In this document: positions 9,702 through 18,504 of the stretch, piece after piece | Layout: every line of letters starts with the position of its first letter | Numbering within the stretch: position 1 is the first letter of the stretch | Assembly: GCA_025355245.1 (NCBI GenBank) | Contig: JANXZZ010000027.1 | Coordinates: forward strand, 1 to 46,987 | From: Pseudomonadota bacterium | GTDB lineage: Bacteria; Pseudomonadota; Gammaproteobacteria; Steroidobacterales; Steroidobacteraceae | Length of the DNA: 46,987 nucleotides | Direction of reading: 5' to 3' | Made by a program: the position numbers and the translations under genes | Notes under the pieces: model-generated | Databases searched by the model: none | The model's input: the letters and a program-made list of their open reading frames with translations, nothing else | What the model was told of the DNA's origin: nothing

Positions 9702-11894
9702 ATGACCGTATCCCCGAGTGCCCTCGTTCCCTTGCTCCTCGCGGGCTGTCTGCTTCGCTGCAGCGATGCCGGGGCCGTCGACTCGGCTGCAGCCGAATCA
9801 TCGCCGATCCTGGGGTTTAGTCCGCCGGCTGCCGCGGCCGAACACCGCCTGGAAAGCACCTTCCAGGCAGAAGTCTCGGCCGACCGCTTGCGCAAGTGGC
9901 ATCGGCTGTTCACCGCCGAACCCCATCCTGCCGCATCGCCGCGCAACAATCACCTCGCGGAAGTGATGGCCGGGGAGTGGCGCAAGCAGGGATGGGAGGA
10001 TGTCACGCTGCGGCGCTACGACGTCCTGCACTCGAGTCCTCGCAGCGTGGCCGTCGAGATGGTCGCGCCGACCCAATTCAAGGCCTCGCTCCGCGAGGAT
10101 GCCTACGCGGTGGATCCCGATTCGAAGAATCCGCGGATCTCGGCGTCGTATTTCGGTTACTCGAAGTCCGGAGACGTGACGGCCGATCTCGTCTACGCGC
10201 ACAGCGGCAACCCTGACGATTACGCGCTGCTCAGGAAGAACGGCATCAGCGTCAAGGGCAAGATCGTCATCGTCCGCTATTCGAACCCTTACAGCTATCG
10301 GGGCTTCAAGGCGTTAACGGCTGAACGGGAGGGCGCGGCGGCGCTACTCATCTATTCGGATCCCGCCGAGGACGGATTCACGCGCGGCAAGGTGTTTCCG
10401 GACGGCCCGTGGGGACCCGAAAGCCATATCCAGCGCGGCGCCATTACTTACGATTTCATCGTGCCCGGCGACCCGACCACGCCCGGCTGGGCCTCGGTTC
10501 CGGGCGCGAAGCATATTCCCGCGGACCAGGCGCAGTCGTTGCCGAAGATCGTCGCGCTGCCGCTGTCGTGGCGCGACGCCAAGCCGCTGCTCGAAAGCAT
10601 GAACGGTCCCGAGGTGCCGCCGGAGTGGCGCGGCGCGCTGCCAATTACCTACCGGTTCACGGGCGCCGTGAAGGTCCACGTCGCGGTTGATATGGACACG
10701 AGCATCAAGCCCTACACGGTGGTCGAAGCCCGGATCCGCGGTAGCGAGCTTCCGGACGAGTGGATTCTCGTCGGCAATCACCGCGACGCGTGGGCGTTCG
10801 GCGGCGTCGATCCGGTCAGTGGGACCGCGTCCTTGCTCGAGCTGACCCGCGACCTCGCCGACCTCAAGCGCCACGGAATGCGGCCGCGCCGCACGATCGT
10901 GGTATGCAGCTGGGACGGCGAGGAATACGGACTAACGGGCTCGACGGAGTGGGGCGAGCAATTTGCGGAGGAGCTGAAGGGAAAACTGGTCGCCTATCTC
11001 AACGTCGACGAGGCCGTCGCCGGCGCCGCGACGACGGCCGGACCCGAGGGCCTCAGCTTCGAGCCGTCCGCGGTCGCATCGCTCGCGCCCATGCTGGTCG
11101 AAGCGTCGCACGACGTGCAGGCTCCTTCAGGGAAGTCCTTGTACGACGCGTGGCGCGAAACTGCGGCGCGCGATCGAAAGACGGGCTTGCCGCCGGACGC
11201 CACGCTCGTCGAGACACGTATCGGTAGCGGATCGGACCACACCGTTTTTCTCAATCATCTCGGAAGGCCCGTCATCAACCTCGGTTTTGTCGGGAATTAC
11301 GGTGTCTACCACTCCGGCTACGACGACTTTTTCTGGATGAGCCACATCGGTGATCCGGGATTCGTGTACCACACCGCGCTCACCCGCATCTGGGGCATCA
11401 CGGCGCTGCGGCTGGCCAATTCCGAGGTGCTGCCGTTCGATTTCTCGGCAAACGCGCTGGCGTTGCAGGGTTTCCTCGCGGAGCTCGAGGCCCGCCAGAA
11501 AGTCGATCCGCAATTGCTGGCCTTGTCGCCGCTTCATGACCGGCTCCGCGCCTTCGGAGTCGCCGGTCAGCAGTTGCGTGACGCGACCGCGGCGAAGCTC
11601 GCCAGCCGGCACGTCGACTCCGCGGCCGCGAGCGCCCTCAACCGGCAGATCATGCAGGTCGAATCGAACTGGCTCCACGCCGAAGGCATTCCGGGACGTC
11701 CGTGGTTCCAGCACTTGCTGTACTCCTCGCGCTACACGTACGCCCACCTCGAGTTTCCGGGGCTGACCGAGGCGGTCGAAGCCGCCGATTGGAAATTGGC
11801 GGGCGAGCAGGCAGACTTGCTCGACGCAGCGCTCGACAAGAACACTGCGCTACTACAGGCCGCGAAGTCATCGTGGGAGCTGCGACCCCACTGA
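9702..11894 (+). CDS. M28 family metallopeptidase, glutamate carboxypeptidase II/PSMA-like lipoprotein
   Basis: A 730-residue exported zinc peptidase. Signal residues end in LLAGC, a clean lipobox with Cys16. A protease-associated domain (about 140-290, with VKGKIVIVRYSNPYSYRGFKA) interrupts the chain before the M28 core. The zinc ligands are all visible: His360 (GNHRDAW), Asp370 (GGVDPVSG), Glu407/Glu408 (WDGEEYG, catalytic base and ligand), Asp436 (YLNVDEA) and His537 (YHSGYDD). The C-terminal third matches a transferrin-receptor-like dimerisation domain. It should trim peptides or acyl-amino acids in the periplasm. The ATG at 9702 has AGGGAGA at 9691-9697; an in-frame ATG at 9645 lacks a signal peptide and a ribosome-binding site. 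It is followed by an mscS-type gene. Confidence 0.92.
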   Translation: MTVSPSALVPLLLAGCLLRCSDAGAVDSAAAESSPILGFSPPAAAAEHRLESTFQAEVSADRLRKWHRLFTAEPHPAASPRNNHLAEVMAGEWRKQGWEDVTLRRYDVLHSSPRSVAVEMVAPTQFKASLREDAYAVDPDSKNPRISASYFGYSKSGDVTADLVYAHSGNPDDYALLRKNGISVKGKIVIVRYSNPYSYRGFKALTAEREGAAALLIYSDPAEDGFTRGKVFPDGPWGPESHIQRGAITYDFIVPGDPTTPGWASVPGAKHIPADQAQSLPKIVALPLSWRDAKPLLESMNGPEVPPEWRGALPITYRFTGAVKVHVAVDMDTSIKPYTVVEARIRGSELPDEWILVGNHRDAWAFGGVDPVSGTASLLELTRDLADLKRHGMRPRRTIVVCSWDGEEYGLTGSTEWGEQFAEELKGKLVAYLNVDEAVAGAATTAGPEGLSFEPSAVASLAPMLVEASHDVQAPSGKSLYDAWRETAARDRKTGLPPDATLVETRIGSGSDHTVFLNHLGRPVINLGFVGNYGVYHSGYDDFFWMSHIGDPGFVYHTALTRIWGITALRLANSEVLPFDFSANALALQGFLAELEARQKVDPQLLALSPLHDRLRAFGVAGQQLRDATAAKLASRHVDSAAASALNRQIMQVESNWLHAEGIPGRPWFQHLLYSSRYTYAHLEFPGLTEAVEAADWKLAGEQADLLDAALDKNTALLQAAKSSWELRPH

Positions 11895-11933
11895 GGCGTC
11901 GAGCCGAACCGCAAACGAGATCGGGAGAGGCAT

Positions 11934-12755
11934 ATGGAGCACGAACTCGACGCACTGGGGCACGCCAAAGTAGAGCTAATTGGCCTAGCCGTGCGCTTCG
12001 GCCCAAAGCTCGTGGTCGCGATTCTCATCATGACCGCGGGTGTGTTCGTCAGCAGCTGGGTCGCGCGCGGCGCCGACCGCGGACTTCACGAACTCGAACC
12101 GCCGGTGCGCCAGCTACTAACCCGGCTCGCGCGCACGCTGATCATCGCGTTGTTCGCGATCCTCGCGCTCCAGAACCTCGGCGTCGAACTCCTGCCCCTC
12201 ATCGCGGGCCTCAGCGTCGCGGGAGCCGGAATCGCGCTCGCCACGCAAGGCGTCCTCGGCAACGTGGTCGCTGGGCTGACCATCATTTTTACCAAGCCCT
12301 ACCGAGTTGGAGACTACGTCGCGATTGCCGGCGTCGAAGGAATGGTCGAAACGATCTCGATGTTCAGCACGACGCTGACCCACTCCGACCGCTCCAGGAT
12401 CATCGTTCCCAATCGCAAGGTCGTCGGGGAAATCCTGCACAACTACGGGCGCATTCGCCAGTCGGAGCTCCAGGTCGGCGTCGCGTACGAGGCCGACCTG
12501 CCATTGGCGCTAACGACGATCCGTGAACTCGTGCGCGCCAACGCGCGCGTTCTCCCGGAGCCGACACCGCTCGTGCAGATCGTCGTGCTCGGGGATTCGG
12601 CGGTCCAGATCGCGATCAGGCCGTGGGTGGCGGCGGCGGATTACGGCGCCGTCGAGGGCGAACTCAACCTCGCGATACTGGACGCGCTGCGCCAGCGCGG
12701 CATCTCGATCCCGTATCCGCAACGGGAAGTCCGGCTGCTCGGTACGGCCCCGTAG
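11934..12755 (+). CDS. mscS: Small-conductance mechanosensitive channel MscS
   Basis: A 273-residue inner-membrane channel of the size of E. coli MscS. Two hydrophobic helices precede the pore helix with its Gly/Ala packing pattern (GLSVAGAGIALATQGVLGN), then the beta domain (GDYVAIAGVEGMVE, IIVPNR) and the alpha/beta vestibule. It releases small solutes when membrane tension rises on osmotic downshock. GGGAGAGG at 11923-11930 supports the ATG. It lies 39 bases after the M28 gene and 47 bases before the DUF885 gene, so the three may share a transcript. Confidence 0.95.
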   Translation: MEHELDALGHAKVELIGLAVRFGPKLVVAILIMTAGVFVSSWVARGADRGLHELEPPVRQLLTRLARTLIIALFAILALQNLGVELLPLIAGLSVAGAGIALATQGVLGNVVAGLTIIFTKPYRVGDYVAIAGVEGMVETISMFSTTLTHSDRSRIIVPNRKVVGEILHNYGRIRQSELQVGVAYEADLPLALTTIRELVRANARVLPEPTPLVQIVVLGDSAVQIAIRPWVAAADYGAVEGELNLAILDALRQRGISIPYPQREVRLLGTAP

Positions 12756-12802
12756 CCCGAGGCGGTCGCTCCGCACCATCCTATGTTGCGACAGGAAACA
12801 AC

Positions 12803-14545
12803 ATGAAGATCACTGCCGTCGGCGCACTCTCATTGGCAATGTGCCTGGTCGCGAGCCATGCACGTGGCGCGACCCCGAGCGATTCGCTGAACGCGTTTTT
12901 TTCCGATGCGTTCGAGGAGCGACTGCGCGACTCCCCGGAGATCGCCACCGCTCTCGGGCGGCACGATTACGACGACCGCTGGAACGACTGGTCGCGTGAG
13001 GGCCGCGCGACGACGCGGCAGCACCTCGAGGCACGCCTGAAGCAGCTGGCCGCACTGCCCACCGACGGCTTGTCGGATGCCGACCAGCTGAGCGCGCGGC
13101 TTTATCGTTACCAGGCTGAATCGGACCTCGCGGCGGAGGACCTCGAATACCATCTACTGCGGCTACAGCAGCTATTCGGGTTGCACGTTCGCGTCTACCT
13201 CACGATGGACCGGATGCCGGCGCACACGTCGCGGGACTACGCCAACATTCTCGCGCGACTGAACGCGGTCCCAGCCTACGTCAGCCAGAGCATCGACATC
13301 CTGAAAGAAGCCGTGGCGCGCGGCCTGACGCAACCCACTGTTGTCGTCGACCGGATTGTCGACCAGCTCGATCACCAGATCGCCCAGCCCGCGGACCAGT
13401 CGGCGCTACTGGGCGCCTTCAGGCGCTTCCCCTCGAACATCCCAGCCGCTGAGCAGGAGACGCTGAACGCGGCGGCACATGCGGCCTATGACCGGAATTT
13501 CCTGCCCGCCTGGAAGCAGTTGCGGGCCTACGTCGCCGGCCCGTACCGCGCCAAGGCACGGCCCGCGGTCGGCATCGGCGGCCTTTCGGGCGGGCGCGCC
13601 GCCTACGCGGTGCTGGTACGGCGACTAACGACCACCTCGCGGACGCCGGAGGAGATTCACAATCTCGGGCTCGCCGAGGTCGCTCGCATCGAGGCGCAAA
13701 TGCTGGCGGTGGCACGGGAGATTGGCTTCAAGGGAACGCTGGCTGAATTTTCGCGCTCGCTCGAGGACATGCCCGAACAGCATTTCAAGAGTAAGGAAGA
13801 AATGCTGGTTTACTGCCGCAACATCGCGAAGATCATCGAGCCCGAATTGCCAACGCTGTTCAAGCGCATGCCATTGCTGCTCTATGGGGTACGCGCGATC
13901 CCCGAGGACCGCGAGCAGGCTTCCGCCAGCAATGCGCAGCCGCCCGCCGCGGATGGCAGCGCGCCCGGCTGGTTCAACCTCAATACCTTCGAGCCCGAAA
14001 AGCAGTACCGCTACGACAAGCAGGCACTCGTCTTGCACGAGGCTGTTCCCGGCCATGTGTTCCAGGGCGCGGTTGCGCGATCCATCGTCGGGCTTCCCGA
14101 GTTCCGCAAGTACTACGGCAACAGCGCCTACGGCGAGGGCTGGGCGCTTTATGCAGAGTCCCTGGGCGCCGATCTCGGTATCTATCGGGACGCGTACAGC
14201 CGATTCGGCCAGCTGAGCAGCGAGCGTTTCCGCGCGGTACGACTCGTCGTGGACACCGGGATCCACGCCTTCGGGTGGTCGCGCGACCAGGCAATTGAAT
14301 ATTTTCACCAGCATGCGCCGGAAGAGACGGTCGCGGAAATCGATCGCTACATTTCCTGGCCCGCACAGGCGTTGGCATACAAGCTGGGCCAACTCGAGAT
14401 CCGCGCGCTGCGTACCGAGGCGGAAACGAAGCTGGGCAGCCGCTTCGACGTCCGCGAGTTCCACGATGCCGTCCTGCGCGATGGCGTGCTTCCGCTCGAC
14501 ATGCTGCGCGAGCAAGTTGAGCGCTACATCAACGCGAGCCATTGA
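12803..14545 (+). CDS. DUF885 family secreted metallo-hydrolase
   Basis: A 580-residue exported protein; the signal peptide covers about residues 1-23. The family hallmark is HEAVPGH (His412, Glu413, His418), an HExxxxH variant of a zinc site, followed by AYGEGWALYAESLG, which supplies a further acidic ligand. DUF885 proteins are mostly uncharacterised but are thought to be metallopeptidases or carboxypeptidases, so a peptide-degrading role in the periplasm is a family-level inference. The ATG at 12803 has AGGAAA at 12793-12798. The open frame continues 60 codons upstream, but that part overlaps mscS and lacks a signal peptide. Confidence 0.88.
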   Translation: MKITAVGALSLAMCLVASHARGATPSDSLNAFFSDAFEERLRDSPEIATALGRHDYDDRWNDWSREGRATTRQHLEARLKQLAALPTDGLSDADQLSARLYRYQAESDLAAEDLEYHLLRLQQLFGLHVRVYLTMDRMPAHTSRDYANILARLNAVPAYVSQSIDILKEAVARGLTQPTVVVDRIVDQLDHQIAQPADQSALLGAFRRFPSNIPAAEQETLNAAAHAAYDRNFLPAWKQLRAYVAGPYRAKARPAVGIGGLSGGRAAYAVLVRRLTTTSRTPEEIHNLGLAEVARIEAQMLAVAREIGFKGTLAEFSRSLEDMPEQHFKSKEEMLVYCRNIAKIIEPELPTLFKRMPLLLYGVRAIPEDREQASASNAQPPAADGSAPGWFNLNTFEPEKQYRYDKQALVLHEAVPGHVFQGAVARSIVGLPEFRKYYGNSAYGEGWALYAESLGADLGIYRDAYSRFGQLSSERFRAVRLVVDTGIHAFGWSRDQAIEYFHQHAPEETVAEIDRYISWPAQALAYKLGQLEIRALRTEAETKLGSRFDVREFHDAVLRDGVLPLDMLREQVERYINASH

Positions 14546-14679
14546 TCGGGCCCCGCGGCAGGCGGTAAGCGCGCGCCGGAGCCCGAACCGACCGCGTCTT
14601 CGTCCGGCGGCGGCGGTACCACCGCTTCCCGCGCCACGCGGTGCGGGCAAGAGCGGCCGCGCACGCGCTCCCGACTTTC

Positions 14680-14685
14680 TATAGA
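14680..14685 (+). promoter_or_regulatory. Possible -10 box for the TPP-riboswitch transcript
   Basis: TATAGA ends five bases before the first aptamer base. Transcription would start at about 14691-14693, giving a leader that is essentially the aptamer alone. No clear -35 element is visible, so this is tentative. Confidence 0.35.
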
Positions 14686-14689
14686 CTTG

Positions 14690-14798
14690 ATCGTGCGTGG
14701 GGTGGCCTCGAAGGCCTGAGACGCAGTCCGCGCGCCGACGCGCGCGCCTGCGAACCCGTTGAACCTGATCCGGTTAGTACCGGCGTAGGGAGCATGAT
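14690..14798 (+). promoter_or_regulatory. TPP (thiamine pyrophosphate) riboswitch, THI element
   Basis: All conserved parts of the TPP aptamer are present. P2 is GGGGT (14699-14703) with ACCCG (14754-14758). P3 is GGCCT/AGGCC (14704-14708 with 14712-14716), running into the invariant CTGAGA (14716-14721). An optional P3a is CGCAG/CTGCG (14722-14726 with 14748-14752). The P4/P5 arm has GAACCTGATC (14761-14770), CCGG/CCGG (14770-14773 with 14780-14783) and GCGTAGGGA (14783-14791). P1 is ATCGTGC (14690-14696) with GCATGAT (14792-14798). The 3' side contains the Shine-Dalgarno AGGGAG and both candidate ATG codons, so bound TPP should directly block translation of the receptor gene. Confidence 0.95.
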
Positions 14799-16983
14799 GT
14801 TCGCTGATATTCGACGCCGTCCGGTCGTGCCGGACGGCAGGTTTCGCACCGCACGTAGATCGCTCCACCGGCACTCGTTGCTGCCGTGGTGCTGCTTCCT
14901 GTTTCTGGCAACCGCCGGCGCAAGCGCGCACGCCGACCCCGGCGAGCTCGGCGAGGTCGTGGTCACGGCCACGCTGCGCCCGACCGCCGCACTCGACGTA
15001 CCCGGCAGCGTAACGGTGCTCGAACGCTCCGCCCTGCACGGCGCCGGCCAGCAGCACTTCGAGGACGTCATTGCCGAGGTCCCCAACCTCAATTGGGCGG
15101 GAGACACGGCGCGGCCTCGCTATTTCCAGATCCGCGGCATCGGCGAGCTCGCGCAGTACCAGGGAGCGCCGAATCCGTCGATCGGATTCCTGATCGACGA
15201 CATCGATTTCAGTGGCATCGGAACCGCCGCGACACTGTTCGATGTCAACCACGTGGAGGTTCTGCGAGGGCCACAGGGCGCGCGCTACGGCGCGAATGCG
15301 CTCGGAGGACTCATCTATCTTTCGAGCGCGGCGCCGTCGACCGAGTTCGGCGGACGGGTGGAGCTTGGCGTCGGGGACTACAACACCCGCAGGTACGGGG
15401 CCGTGCTGACCGGCCCGGTTCCATCGCTCGACTCGTCGTTGCGACTCGCCGTGCAGCGCTTCACCAGCGACGGTTACTACTCGAACGCGTACCTGTCCCG
15501 CAACGACACGGCGCGCATGGACGAGTTGACGCTGCGCGGACGTTGGCGCATCGAGCCATCCGACCGGCTGAGAATCGATTTCACGGTGATGCACACGCAG
15601 ATCGACGACGGCTACGATGATTTCTCGATCAACAACCAGCGAACCACTTACTCCGACCAGCCCGGCGAGGACTCGCAGCATTCCACGGGCGTCGCCGCCC
15701 ACGTGGAATACCGTACGCCCGCGGACTGGCTCTTGACGGCAATCGCGAGCTACGCGGATTCGCCGATCCGCTACACGTACGACGGCGACTGGGGTAACGC
15801 GGCGTTCTGGGCGCCGTACATCTTCCAGTCGAACGAGGCGCAGTACCGCCACCGAACGACGCGGAACTTCGAGATGCGACTCGGCGGCGACAGCCGACCC
15901 GGCACCAGCTGGGTTGTCGGTGCCTACGCCCTCGACCTGCATGAAGGACTAGAGGACACGATCTACAACCTGTACCAGGATCCGACATCCGGCTACCTGC
16001 CGCCCGCCTCGACCACGCAGACCACGAGTTCCTATGCGGCGCGCAGCACCGCACTCTTCGGCGAACTCGACCAGGTCCTCGCCAAGGACTTGCGCCTGTC
16101 GATCGGCCTGCGAACGGAGCGGCGTAGCGTCACCTATCAGGACCAACTGACCTCGACCGGCGAGCTGCCGCTGACGCGCGCATTCGCGCCGACCGATAGC
16201 CTGTGGGGCGGCAACGTGTCTCTTGCATGGAAGCCCGCGCCGACGCGAACCGTGTACGCGTTGGTGTCGCGCGGCTACAAAGCGGGCGGCTTCAACTTGA
16301 GCCCCGGCCTGCCGACAGACGAACTGAGGTTTCGCCCCGAGACCGATCTCAATTTCGAGATCGGCTATAAGGCCGACTTGCCGGCGCAAAGATTGCGCAT
16401 CGACACTGCGCTCTTCTACGCACGACGCGAGGCTCTGCAACTTCTGACCGGAACCCAACTCCAGGCAGACGACCCGAGCACCTTCGTGTTCTTCACCGGT
16501 AATGCGCCCGGCGGGTTCAACCGCGGTCTCGAGGCGAGTGTGACGTGGCAGCCCACCGCGACACTGGAGGCAGGAACGACGCTCGGGCTCCTGCAGACGC
16601 GCTACCACGGGCTGGTCCAGAACGGCGTGACGCTTCCCGATCGCGCGGTCCCGCACGCACCGTCATGGCAGTCTTCCGTGCACATCGCATGGACCGACCC
16701 GAGAGGTACGTTCGCGCGAGTCGATCTCAGCGGCATGGGCAGTTTCTATTTTGACCTGCCGCCGAATCCGACCGTGTCGCGCCCGTACTGGCTGCTCGGC
16801 GCCCGCGCCGGCTACGAGACGACTCGCTGGTCGGCCGCGCTCTGGGCCCGCAATCTGCTCGACAAACAATACGCCGTCCGCGGTTTCTACTTCGGTGACG
16901 AGCCTCCCGACTTTGCGAACAAGGAATACGTCCAGCTCGGACCGCCGCGAACGTTCGGCATCGATTTGACCCTACTATTCTGA
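14797..16983 (+). CDS. TonB-dependent outer-membrane receptor under TPP control, probable thiamine importer
   Basis: A 728-residue receptor. A long-n-region signal peptide ends near SAHA, followed by a TonB-box-like EVVVTA, a plug domain (about 50-165, with FQIRGIG and VEVLRGPQGARYGANALGG) and a 22-strand-type barrel ending in a terminal Phe (LTLLF). The plug and barrel define outer-membrane TonB-powered uptake. The substrate is read from regulation: a TPP riboswitch abuts the gene, so thiamine or a precursor or phosphorylated form is most likely. Two adjacent ATGs (14794, 14797) are possible starts; AGGGAG at 14787-14792 suits 14797 better. No inner-membrane thiamine transporter or thi gene is adjacent. 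It converges with the orphan PotF-like gene. Confidence 0.9.
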   Translation: MFADIRRRPVVPDGRFRTARRSLHRHSLLPWCCFLFLATAGASAHADPGELGEVVVTATLRPTAALDVPGSVTVLERSALHGAGQQHFEDVIAEVPNLNWAGDTARPRYFQIRGIGELAQYQGAPNPSIGFLIDDIDFSGIGTAATLFDVNHVEVLRGPQGARYGANALGGLIYLSSAAPSTEFGGRVELGVGDYNTRRYGAVLTGPVPSLDSSLRLAVQRFTSDGYYSNAYLSRNDTARMDELTLRGRWRIEPSDRLRIDFTVMHTQIDDGYDDFSINNQRTTYSDQPGEDSQHSTGVAAHVEYRTPADWLLTAIASYADSPIRYTYDGDWGNAAFWAPYIFQSNEAQYRHRTTRNFEMRLGGDSRPGTSWVVGAYALDLHEGLEDTIYNLYQDPTSGYLPPASTTQTTSSYAARSTALFGELDQVLAKDLRLSIGLRTERRSVTYQDQLTSTGELPLTRAFAPTDSLWGGNVSLAWKPAPTRTVYALVSRGYKAGGFNLSPGLPTDELRFRPETDLNFEIGYKADLPAQRLRIDTALFYARREALQLLTGTQLQADDPSTFVFFTGNAPGGFNRGLEASVTWQPTATLEAGTTLGLLQTRYHGLVQNGVTLPDRAVPHAPSWQSSVHIAWTDPRGTFARVDLSGMGSFYFDLPPNPTVSRPYWLLGARAGYETTRWSAALWARNLLDKQYAVRGFYFGDEPPDFANKEYVQLGPPRTFGIDLTLLF

Positions 16984-17043
16984 CGATCGCGCGATGCTGG
17001 CAGGGATTCTCGCGGCCGCTGGCGTCGCCGCGCCGCTGAAGCG

Positions 17044-18225
17044 CTACAGCCCAGTCTTGATGTGCGTCCAAACGCGCGTGCGGAAACGTTCGTACGCCAT
17101 GTCCACTTCGCCGGGCACGTAGAGCCTGGCACGGGCCTCGGGCGGAGGGTAGATCGCAGGGTCGGAGAGAATGTACGGATCGACATACTGCGCCGCGGCG
17201 AGATTGTCGTTGCCGTAGTGGATCTCATTGGTGATTGCCGCGATCACTTTCGGCGAGAGAATGAAGTTTATGAACCGGTGCGCGGCCTCGGGGTGGGGTG
17301 CACCGCGGGGGATCAAGAGCGCGTTGTAGGTGATGTTCGACCCCTCTTTTGGCAGCGTGAACGCCAAAGTCAGATCGAGCCCCGCGGCCCTGGATCGCGA
17401 TTGCGCGATCGAGAAGTCGCTCGACCAGCCCATCGCCACGCACAGCTCGTTGCTGGCTAGCTGATTCACATAGTCCGCCGAGTCGAAAGTTCGAACGTAG
17501 GGCCGTACCGCCATGACCAGGCGCTCGGCCGCGTGCAGGTCCTCGACCCGGCGCGAATTCGGGTCGAGGTGGAGGTACGTCAGCGCGAGCTGCAGCACGT
17601 CGTCGGGCGAATCGAGAAAGCTGACCCCGCAGTCTGCGAATCGAGCGACGATCGCCGGCTTGAAGAGCATGTCGAGGCTCTCGAGCGGCGCGTCCCGCAT
17701 GCGTGCCAGCACGAGTTTCGGGTTGTATGCGAACCCGTTCGTCGCGTGCAGGTACGGCGCCGCGTATCGGTTGCCCGGATCCGCCTGTGCCTGAACCGCG
17801 AGTACGCGCGGGTCAATATTGCTCCAGTTCGGAAGCCTCGACCGGTCGAGCGGTTCGTAGGCGCCTGCCTTGATCTGTCGGCCGTAGTAGCCGGTGGTCG
17901 TACTGACGATGTCGTAGCCGGTGTCGCCGGACAGTAGCTTGCTCTCGAGCAGCTGGTTCGAGTCGTAGACGTCGTAGACAACCTCGATACCGGTCGATTT
18001 CTCAAACTCGGCGATCGTGCTGCTGCCAATGTAGTCCGCCCAGTTATAGACGTGGAGCACGCGCTCCTCCGCGACGCCGGGACCGAACTTAGTGGCATCC
18101 TTGCCGGCGACAGGCGCCGGGTTCCCGCACCCCAGTGAAAGCGCAATGCCCAGCACCCACAAGGCCGTGCAGGCAACCCGGCAGTGAACCGGTCCGTAGC
18201 GGGCAGGGCCGCGCGCACAGCGCAT
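17044..18225 (-). CDS. Orphan PotF-like polyamine-binding lipoprotein
   Basis: A 393-residue solute-binding protein. The signal peptide ends in LSLGC, a lipobox, so it is probably anchored rather than freely periplasmic. The sequence follows E. coli PotF closely: HVYNWADYI, FEKSTGI, YDVYDSN, CGVSFLDSPDDV, GWSSDF and DPAIYPPPEARARLY. The aromatic and acidic ligand positions of PotF are mostly kept (W and D in NWADY; W and D in GWSSD). A late position where PotF has an Asp contacting the amine appears as Asn here (ITYNALL). No permease or ATPase is adjacent; it may feed the PotGHI system 17 kb away or act as a sensor. The start at 18225 has GGAG upstream and gives a normal signal peptide; longer in-frame starts do not. 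Confidence 0.88.
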   Translation of the reverse strand: MRCARGPARYGPVHCRVACTALWVLGIALSLGCGNPAPVAGKDATKFGPGVAEERVLHVYNWADYIGSSTIAEFEKSTGIEVVYDVYDSNQLLESKLLSGDTGYDIVSTTTGYYGRQIKAGAYEPLDRSRLPNWSNIDPRVLAVQAQADPGNRYAAPYLHATNGFAYNPKLVLARMRDAPLESLDMLFKPAIVARFADCGVSFLDSPDDVLQLALTYLHLDPNSRRVEDLHAAERLVMAVRPYVRTFDSADYVNQLASNELCVAMGWSSDFSIAQSRSRAAGLDLTLAFTLPKEGSNITYNALLIPRGAPHPEAAHRFINFILSPKVIAAITNEIHYGNDNLAAAQYVDPYILSDPAIYPPPEARARLYVPGEVDMAYERFRTRVWTHIKTGL

Positions 18226-18453
18226 GGACTGACTCCGTAGCGAAAGGCGCGTGTAGGTTCGCACACAACCAATCGGCGGACCAACGGCACCCTCGCGGGA
18301 TCTGCCCACACCCTCGGCGGATGTCGCGGGCGACTGGCTCGATGAAACCACGCGGCGGGACCGGTGCAGAAACACAAGGCAAGGACTCGTGAATCGAGAC
18401 GTCGCCGCTGGTACGACTCGCGATCGGGCGGGGGCTGCTATCGAATCCCGCTT

Positions 18454-18483
18454 GGGCGCAGCCGGCCGGTGCCGGCCGCGCCC
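18454..18483 (-). terminator. Strong hairpin downstream of the DUF4382 gene
   Basis: GGGCGC-A-GCCGGC pairs with GCCGGC-C-GCGCCC around a CGGT loop: 12 base pairs with one A/C mismatch, 21 bases past the stop of the minus-strand DUF4382 gene. No T-run follows. It lies between that gene and the PotF-like gene, so it may separate their transcription. Confidence 0.45.
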
Positions 18484-18504
18484 TCGGGAGAGTGCGAAGG
18501 AGCG

